Assembly (NCBI GenBank): GCA_963971425.1 | Contig: OZ020517.1 | Coordinates: 21,524,462 to 21,588,461 of the forward strand | Source: Bryoerythrophyllum caledonicum | Lineage: Eukaryota; Streptophyta; Bryopsida; Pottiales; Pottiaceae | Direction of reading: 5' to 3' | Length of the DNA stretch: 64,000 nucleotides | Shown: positions 56,893 to 64,000 of the stretch, piece by piece | Numbering within the stretch: position 1 is the first letter of the stretch | How the letters are laid out: every line of letters begins with the position of its first letter | Program-made: the position numbers and the translations under genes | The notes under the pieces: generated by a model | The model's database searches: none | What the model saw: only the letters and a program-made list of their open reading frames with translations | Told to the model about the DNA's origin: nothing

Positions 56893-59800
56893 TGAGCATT
56901 AGTCCTGCATGACCTACTTCTTGGCCTATATTGGTGAGTGGAATATGTTGAGATCACACACCAAGTTCACGCAACTATCAACCTACTGATCCGTAATACA
57001 ACTTGATTTTATACTAATTTGTTTTGATTTTTAGACATCCTTACATAGTTTATTGTGTTCGATACTTGTGCATCTGTCACATGGGTTGGATTCTACGTAG
57101 AATTTGATACGGTAACTCTTGGTAACCAATCAAAACCCATAATCAACTGCTATGAAATTGGGGTATATCCAACCCACTTCCCTTCTATAACCACCCATTC
57201 AATTTGCTATTAGTTATGATCCTTTAATTTTGGTTGGTGCTTTGGAGGGTAGCTATTGGCAGCCACCGGCTAAACATGGCAACACACTTTGAAAATTCAT
57301 ATCTAATTCAGATTTCATCCAATTTTTTTTTGAAATCGCTTGGGTTGAAATTATTATTCTATTGGTTGTTACTAAATCCATATATGCACATTGCTTCACT
57401 TGTAGGTTATGGGGTGTTTACCTTCTGATGTAGAGACATTATGACTCACAACTCTACTTGAAAAAATTAACGAGAAAATAAGATAAAAATAACATATAAT
57501 TCAATAAAATGAAGAAATTGTTCCAGTCACAAGCACATGCACCGAGTGACTTAGGATCTGTTTGCACTTAGAGGTTTGAACAACTCTTTAGATCGATGGA
57601 AAGGTGGTACAAAGTCATGCATTCGCACCATAAATAGTGGCCAGGAAATAAATGACATGGCATCCTACGTGGTGGATGAGATCATGACAATGATTGTTGA
57701 GAAAGCTTGGAGGTAGCTTGGAGGTAGCTTGGAGGTAGGAAATATTTCCGTAATTTCTTGGTACTTCATAATTCTTTTGAAAATGAACACATGTACCCTT
57801 AATAATATCTACAAGTCACTGCCATAATAACAAAGGTATGGAAGGTATGCAAAAAGTGGCACTTCAGAGCAGCCGCACCCGGCCTTCTAGCGAGCACATG
57901 AAGATGCATGTGGACGCTCGGGGAGCTCCCCACCGCAAAGATGGACGCTAAATTCATGCAAATTTGCAGCACCATGGCGTGAGATTTGGGGGACGCTAAG
58001 TTCTAGTCAACTGCACCTAGTCTCCGTCATCACAAGATCGAAGTGGTAGACCAAGTTTGCACACGAGCGGGAGCGGAAGAACATGAGATGGAGTGGAAGA
58101 AAATGAATGGGAGTGTGAGAGCATGAGGAGTGCATGTGGAACGGAGTACCGAAAGTTTTGGTGAGTTAAGGCATGGTTTGCGGTGCAACATAAGCGATTT
58201 GAAGCCTTGCCGTCCCCCCGAGCGACACTGTAGAGAATTTTTTGAGGGCCTTGCACTATGAGGAGCAGTGCGGGTGCTCTTAGCTATTTGTAAAGTGGTT
58301 TGGTGTGTATGCACACTTTCTTACTTTCGTAAATCTTGTCAACTACTAAAATTATTTTTTGTTCTCTAGTGTGAAAAGATTCATTTTATCCGGTTTCCAT
58401 AGACATATGGAATTTTCATGGATGTACAAACCTTCAAATGCGAACAGACCCTTATTCATTACGATGGGTAGTAGTTCACCTGGCTCATGGTTACCAACTT
58501 ACCTGACTCTGTCAATTTGTGACTGAAAATCCCCTGGTAACTTGAGCCATACATTAACTCAACTAACAATAACAATTCATGAATCATCAGAGCAAGGTAC
58601 CAATATTCAAGTGTAAGTACTGCAGTGCTGCATTGCCAGCAGTTAATTATCATGTAATTCAAAGATCAAAGCCTCACCCAAGACCACTATTCTCCAGGCT
58701 GCTCCTAGATGCTGACACTGGGGCTGGCCAATCAATTACCTAATAAGTTCCTAGGCTGCCACCCTATCTGAAGTTGATCTTCTCAAAAAAGGGGGTCAGG
58801 AAATCAATTTTCCTCCTGGTCAAAGGCACAGCGCTCATAAATTGGCCTCCACGCTTTTTAGACATCTGGAGAATGCTCATGGGTGGAGAATATTCAAATA
58901 TCTGATTTTTCCAACTAATTTTTAAGGAATCATGGAAAAATATTGGTCTACAGCCGGAGTATTTCCTAGAAATATCATCTAATTCATGACTGGTAATTTC
59001 AAGCTTATGATATCATTTCATCAGATGTCAGCTCTGATAACTGTACCTGAGGAGCAGTAAATGGCGACCTGAGAATGACCAAGGACGAAACAGGCATTAA
59101 ATAAGCGTCGCCTCATCTAGAGTCTTGTCTCCGACGAAGCACTTTTTATTCCCCAGCTTCAAACCTTGGCGCTCTGTCAATAAATTCACACTCTGGAGCC
59201 AGGCATGGAAGGAAAAGGCTGTAAGGTCACCCAGGTTTGTTGATGAGAAGATCGCCATATTTCTTCAGTCTACTCATTATGATGCGTGAGTCTCTATCTG
59301 GTGTGCGGAGGTCGTAATGTGCATTTGAGATTAAGTGGCATGTTTCTAGTGAAGTCCTCGCGTCCTGGTTCATGGCTGGTGGTAGTACTACTCTTCGTTG
59401 GGCTGTGACTTCGGACCAGCTCGTTGCGGAAGATAATACTTGCTGTCTTCGGCTTCCTGGTGCATTGGAAGAGCTTTGCTGTCTCACTATTTAGAGGCAT
59501 CTAGCTCGGCGAGCTTGGCGATGGAGCTGAATCTCTGTTGAGCTTGTGCTGCCAGCAGTGAGCTCCTGAAACGCACTGGTGAGCCTGGCAATAATCTTAC
59601 GTCCATGGCTTATATAATGACATGTGTGTTGAGTAACCTTTCTTCGATGTGTTGTTCGCTTGTTTTCATGAGCTGTTAATGGATTTTGTTTTGTTCCACA
59701 TGCTGCTGTTGTTCTTGCAAGTTGTATCATCCAACCAGGATACGATTTAGCTGCTTGCTAGCTCCAGATTGCGTATGTCATTTGTTTCGGATGAGATGTG

Positions 59801-60093
59801 CTTAGCAGGCTATCTGAGCGGTGGAATGTACAGTTCCCTGCTTCAGTGCGTAACATGACCTTGAGCATTTTATCTATTCTGAATTGAAGAAGTGGAGCCA
59901 GCAGCGTGAGGCAGAGGATTGTGCGATAGCATTTCTTGAGCATTTTCTTAGTGCTGAAGTTGAGAATGCTGGCTACTCAGATTTGTTCCAGCGCTATGAC
60001 GATATTGAGAAAGCAGAGGATACTGTAAGCGGCCTACATTGTCTGGTGAGGGACTGATGAAGGGACTAGCATTGTGATTCACAGCAGCAACCA
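56893..60093. other. Intergenic DNA before the ABCG gene
   Basis: No gene supported. At 57,709-57,737 AGCTTGGAGGT recurs three times in tandem. The final few hundred bases before 60,094 presumably contain the promoter and leader of the ABCG gene. Confidence 0.4.
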
Positions 60094-62148
60094 ATGGACA
60101 GTTTCGATCGGAGGAGAGATGGGCTTCACTACAACCGCGTGCTGTGCAGCTGCGGCGATGGCGTGTGCACAGGGCTCAAGAGCGCGATGCTGTCCCAGCC
60201 TCACGTGAAGCCGTCCCAGGTGGCCGTCGCGAGTACCTCCCCCAGCGACACACCCTCGCGCGTCAACAAGCATACGTACTGCCTGGAGCTGAAGGACCTC
60301 TCGTACAAGATCATCCGCAAGCCGAAGTATCCGAAGGGCACGTGGGAGACGATCAAAGCGGAGCTCGCGACGCTGAACGCGAAGCCCACGCACTACGTCC
60401 TGAAGCACATCTGCTGCGAGGCGCGGCCGGGCGAGGTGATGGCGGTGGCCGGGCCCAGCGGCGCGGGGAAGTCCACGCTCCTGGAGGTGCTCGCGGGGCG
60501 GATCAAGCCGGGGAGCGGCAGCGGCAGCATCCTGGTGAACGGGCAGCCCATGGACATGCAGCACTTCCGGCGCATCAGCGGGTACGTGATGCAGGACGAC
60601 GCGCTCTTCCCCATGCTCACCGTGAAGGAGACGTTCATGTACTCCGCGCGGCTGCGCCTCCCGCGCGTGGTGCCCATGAAGGAGAAGGCCGCGCGCGTGG
60701 AGCGCCTCATGGCGGAGCTCGGGCTGGGGCACGTCGCATCCACCCGCGTCGGGAATAATGAGGAGATCCACGGGCTCTCGGGCGGAGAGCGGCGGCGCGT
60801 CTCGATTGGGGTGGATGTCATCCACGACCCTGCGGTGCTGATTCTGGACGAACCGACTTCCGGGTTGGACTCCGCCGCCGCGCTTCACGTCTGCTCCATG
60901 CTGCGCACCATGGCTGTGGGCCATAACCGCACCATCATCCTCAGTATTCATCAACCCGGGTACAGATTACTGCAGCTGTTTCACTCCATTCTGCTTCTCG
61001 CGCACGGCGCGGTGGTGCACCACGGAACCCTGGAGTTGCTCGCGCAGCGCCTCATGGCCACGGGGCACAAGATCCCGCCGCAGGTGAACGTCTTGGAATA
61101 CGCCATCGACTCCATCGACTCGCTCGACGTCGATCGCAGCAGCATCTTCTCTGTTCGCGGCAAGAACACGAGTGAATTGCCCGTGTTGTCGCTCCACGAG
61201 CTCTTCGAGCTGGACCCTGCGCGCGCGCTGCTCGTGTCGCAGCCCTCTCTGGACTCAGCCGTGGCCACACACGAAGTGGAGAAGAATGTGAAGGTGCATT
61301 TCGCGAATTCCAGCGTGACCGAGATCGCGATTCTCGCGCACCGGTTCACCCGGAACGTGATCCGCACGAAGCAGCTGCTGATCGCGCGCACGATCCAGTC
61401 GCTGGGAGCGGGCTGCGGGCTGGGCACTATATACCTCCACATGGGATACGGCGCGCCCGGAATGCAGAAACGAGTTGGCTTCCTCGCGTTCACGCTCACG
61501 TTCCTGCTGACCTCCAGCATCGAGGTGCTGCCCATTTTCCTGGAGGAGCGTACAATCCTGAAGCGCGAGACGGGCCGCGGCGCGTACCGCGTCTCCTCCT
61601 ACGTTCTCTCGTCCACGCTCGTTTTCCTGCCGTTCCTGTTCCTGACCGCGCTCATGTACGCCGGCCCGGTGTACTTCCTCGTCGGCCTGGCGCCCGACGC
61701 GGGCGCGTTCTTCTTCTTCCTGCTCATGCTCTGGCTCGTGCTGGTCTCCGCGAACTCGTTCGTCTCGTTCTTCAGCGCGCTCGTGTCCAACTTCATCATG
61801 GGGAATACCTGGGTCACCGGCATCATGGGCGCGTTCTTCCTCTTCTCCGGCTACTTCATCGCCAAGGAGTACATGCCGACCTACTGGCTGTTCCTGCACT
61901 ATCTCTCGCTCTTCAAGTACCCGCTCAACGCCCTCCTCATCAACGAGTACACCCACGTCGCTGACAAGTGCTTCGGGCCTGTCTATGACGGCCGCTGCTT
62001 CGTCACCGGGCACAACGTGCTGGAAAACATGTCCCTGGAGACTGAGAACAAGTGGATCAACGTGGCCATCATGGCCGGGTTCGCCGTTGCCTACCGATTG
62101 ATGTGCTTCGCGGTGTTGCACTTCAAGCTCGTCAAGCAGCACCGATGA
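60094..62148 (+). CDS. Half-size ABCG transporter (WBC type, ABCG5/8/10-like)
   Basis: A single uninterrupted frame of 684 codons, GC-rich compared with the flanks. The nucleotide-binding domain comes first: Walker A GPSGAGKS (residues 120-127), a Q-loop at MQDDALFPMLTV, the signature LSGGERRRVSIG (about 228-239), Walker B VLILDEP (about 248-254), a D-loop GLDS and switch His in SIHQPGYRLLQLF. The C-terminal part from about residue 420 has six hydrophobic helices (ABC2 membrane domain), including VLSSTLVFLPFLFLTALMYA and GAFFLFSGYFIAKEYMPTYW. NBD-before-TMD order and length define a half-size ABCG, which works as a dimer in the plasma membrane. PMDMQHFRRISGYVMQDDAL resembles the plant ABCG5/8/10 group, linked to export of cuticle lipids or hormones. 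The start is the first ATG in frame; the substrate is unknown. Confidence 0.95.
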   Translation: MDSFDRRRDGLHYNRVLCSCGDGVCTGLKSAMLSQPHVKPSQVAVASTSPSDTPSRVNKHTYCLELKDLSYKIIRKPKYPKGTWETIKAELATLNAKPTHYVLKHICCEARPGEVMAVAGPSGAGKSTLLEVLAGRIKPGSGSGSILVNGQPMDMQHFRRISGYVMQDDALFPMLTVKETFMYSARLRLPRVVPMKEKAARVERLMAELGLGHVASTRVGNNEEIHGLSGGERRRVSIGVDVIHDPAVLILDEPTSGLDSAAALHVCSMLRTMAVGHNRTIILSIHQPGYRLLQLFHSILLLAHGAVVHHGTLELLAQRLMATGHKIPPQVNVLEYAIDSIDSLDVDRSSIFSVRGKNTSELPVLSLHELFELDPARALLVSQPSLDSAVATHEVEKNVKVHFANSSVTEIAILAHRFTRNVIRTKQLLIARTIQSLGAGCGLGTIYLHMGYGAPGMQKRVGFLAFTLTFLLTSSIEVLPIFLEERTILKRETGRGAYRVSSYVLSSTLVFLPFLFLTALMYAGPVYFLVGLAPDAGAFFFFLLMLWLVLVSANSFVSFFSALVSNFIMGNTWVTGIMGAFFLFSGYFIAKEYMPTYWLFLHYLSLFKYPLNALLINEYTHVADKCFGPVYDGRCFVTGHNVLENMSLETENKWINVAIMAGFAVAYRLMCFAVLHFKLVKQHR

Positions 62149-62155
62149 TAGCACT

Positions 62156-62263
62156 CAGTCCGAGTTTCTGATGATTCATTCCGAGTTTCTGATGAATCAG
62201 TCCGAGTTTCTGATGATTCAGTCCAAGTTTCTGATGAATCAGTCCGGGTTTCTGATGATTTAG
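62156..62263. repeat. Five 21-bp tandem repeats behind the ABCG stop codon
   Basis: Five imperfect units of CAGTCCGAGTTTCTGATGA plus two or three bases start 8 bp after the ABCG stop codon, so they are probably in its 3' UTR. Differences are single-base (ATTC/ATCA, GAG/AAG/GGG). Confidence 0.9.
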
Positions 62264-63338
62264 GTCTGCATGGATGCATATTCTGGACGTCAGCTCCTGT
62301 AAGTAACAACCACGAATAAAACGTAGTTCAGGGGATAGAGGATGGGATCAATTACATTGATGATAGAACTAAATGTAGGCTAGTTGAGATCCAGGATGTC
62401 TAGTATTCACCTTTATGCAATGGAGTTTTAATTTGTACATTGTATCTCTCTGTAGGTTGCCTTCAGGAAATTAATTCGTTTGGCTAACTAAATGTAGCTG
62501 GCGGTTGAATATTAGTCGATGTCAGCTTCATGGGATCATGAAATTGGCAGCATTCTCAGTTGTTCGGTCTCTGATGGCATTCAATGTGTGAACAAGAATG
62601 AAGCCGCCCGTATTACGACTTCAGTACATGTACGAATACATATGGTATACTATGAATACCTCTGGTATTAGGACTTCAGTGCATGTATGAATACCTATGG
62701 TAAATCGACAACTCGCACGCGCCGGAAAATCGTATTCCTTGATACCAAATCGGCCTCCGGTGTAGTAACGGCTTTGGGAACCAATGCCCAGAACGTTCCA
62801 GGTTCTCAAATCCAGGTTCACTAACGGCTTTAGGGTGCCCCATAAAATCTATGTGGTCGTGTGGGTTTTTGGGGTCCTATACCTGGTTTGGCACCGCCTC
62901 CTCCTTCGTTGTGGTAGCCTGCGGACTCGTGTGAGCTCCTCGTCCTTCCCCTCGATCGCTTTCCTGCCTCTAGAGAATGGTCTTCTCTAACAATCTCCTT
63001 TCCCACTGCTCGCTCCAGCATTTCACCGTTTCGCATTTGCGCCAGTAACGCGCCCGATCTCGTTTCCCGAGTAGCACCACAGGTAACAGGAAGGAAAACC
63101 TCCGAGAGTTTGTAGGGTTTGTCGCAATTTTGTGGGTAACGGAATTTGGCGTTGGGAGCTCTTTCAAATTTGGGTAGGTTTTGGTTTGGCTGCGTTTTGG
63201 GTTTGCATTCTACGTGTGAAGTGGTTTTTCCTCGTGAATTTTTTTTTTCGAGGGCGGTTTTGCGATTGCGGTGGTGGGAATTTTGGTGGGTTTTCATGGG
63301 TTTGGGCTGACTTGGAGGTGGTTTGCAGATTTGGAATC
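62264..63338. other. Intergenic; upstream of the ISU gene
   Basis: At 62,626-62,705 the phrase CAGTACATGTACGAATACAT / CAGTGCATGTATGAATACCT recurs. The stretch from about 62,980 is probably promoter and 5' UTR of the ISU gene, with a pyrimidine-rich CTAACAATCTCC run. No gene is supported. Confidence 0.45.
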
Positions 63339-64000
63339 ATGTTGGCACAGTTTGTGAAGGGGATTGCGCGAGTGGGGTCTTCAGCTGGACAAGTGTCCCG
63401 CGGCGCCGTCGTCTCTGGACAGAGGGCTTACCATGAGAAGGTAAGTATTCGAATTGGTTGAATTGTAGCTGAGTTGTAGGATTGGTGTCCTCTACCTTAG
63501 TTTATGTGGTTCTGTCCACTTTTCTATGAGGAGACGTGAGTTGTTTGGTTGTTGGATGCAGCATGGTTTCCTTTTTGTGGCTTGTAGGGTTGGTTAGAAG
63601 TTTGGAAACTGAGCAGCTCTGGTTGCAGGTTGTAGACCACTACGACAACCCCCGGAATGTTGGGTCGTTTGACAAGAATGATCCCAACGTTGGAACTGGT
63701 TTGGTGGGCGCTCCAGCGTGTGGAGACGTCATGAAGCTGCAGATCAAGGTGGACGAGAAGACCGGGGACATCATCGACGCCTGCTTCAAGACCTTCGGAT
63801 GCGGCTCTGCCATCGCCTCGTCTTCAGTTGGTATGCATACATTCTTGTTCAGGCAGTGTGGTTACATAGGTTAATTATTCGATGTTTCATGGAGTACCCC
63901 TTTGACCTCTTTTGTGTGCAGATTCCAATATAACTCTTGCTTTCTATTGTTTGTGGTTGCAGCTTCTGAGTGGATCAAGGGGAGGCCCATCGATGAGGCA
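63339..64000 (+). CDS. ISU1: Mitochondrial iron-sulfur cluster scaffold ISU/IscU, 5' part
   Basis: Exon 1 (63,339-63,440) starts MLAQFVKGIARVGSSAG, a basic amphipathic mitochondrial presequence of about 33 residues. Exon 2 (63,629-63,830) encodes VVDHYDNPRNVGSFDKN, GAPACGDVMKLQIKV and FKTFGCGSAIASSS. Exon 3 starts at 63,963 with ASEWIKGRP and runs off the window. All junctions are GT-AG and in phase. The first two of the three conserved cysteines (in PACGD and FGCGS) and the cluster-dissociating Asp are present. The third Cys would be in the missing part. ISU receives sulfur from the NFS1-ISD11 desulfurase and iron in the matrix, builds a [2Fe-2S] cluster and hands it on through HSCA/HSCB chaperones. 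Confidence 0.95.

Noticed and set aside
60079..62154. Long minus-strand frames opposite the ABCG gene
   Set aside because: They are shadows of a GC-rich coding region; compositions are Arg/Ala/Glu/His-rich without motifs.

Overview
The window looks like nuclear DNA of a land plant, probably a non-seed plant (bryophyte or lycophyte grade). This is inferred from the host genes. They are an intron-bearing DOMON/cytochrome b561 gene (16.0-19.2 kb, +), a GC-rich single-exon half-size ABCG transporter (60.1-62.1 kb, +) and the first exons of a mitochondrial ISU/IscU iron-sulfur scaffold gene (63.3 kb to the window end, +). They work in unrelated processes: trans-membrane electron transfer, lipid or hormone export, and Fe-S cluster assembly. 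Almost everything else is mobile DNA. The species cannot be fixed from the sequence.

Layout. 0-9.7 kb: a decayed non-LTR retrotransposon (LINE) on the minus strand, with RNase H, reverse transcriptase and endonuclease, then ORF1, then a GC-rich tandem-repeat block. 10-15 kb: gene-poor DNA with tandem repeats and a 1.06-kb TTAA-flanked element. 16-19 kb: the DOMON-b561 gene, whose introns 1 and 3 each hold a TTAA-flanked MITE. 20.9-51 kb: a nest built in a minus-strand Ty1/Copia element. Its 3' LTR and RNase H/RT lie at 20.9-22.3 kb, the rest of RT at 26.9-27.5 kb and the integrase at 45.4-46.6 kb. Two inverted copies (A, 22.3-26.9 kb; B, 46.6-51.1 kb) of an unrecognised 4.5-kb element interrupt it. 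A 17.8-kb element also interrupts it. 51.5-52.7 kb: fragments of a second Copia in mixed orientation. 53.9-54.5 kb: a leucine-rich-repeat pseudogene. 54.6-56.9 kb: three more TTAA-flanked elements.

The most unusual object is the 17,827-bp element at 27,522-45,348. It has 26-bp perfect terminal inverted repeats and a 4-bp CTTC target duplication; removing it restores the Copia reading frame. It is divergently organised. The left arm has minus-strand genes: two NIF/FCP1-like HAD phosphatase-like genes, an unknown gene, a large two-exon gene with an acidic-then-basic tail, and a gene with a ParB-like motif. The centre is a 3-kb AT-rich repetitive spacer. The right arm has a plus-strand gene resembling DUF7869-type proteins, with a D...D...E/D pattern suggestive of an RNase-H-fold transposase.

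Scattered only through this element are about 28 copies of an 18-bp perfect palindrome, ATCGTAGGATCCTACGAT, or close variants. They sit in introns, between genes, directly in front of the transposase-like gene and near both ends. No copies were noticed elsewhere in the window. The element looks dead: at least six in-frame stops, each one C-to-T change from CGA or CAG, interrupt its genes.
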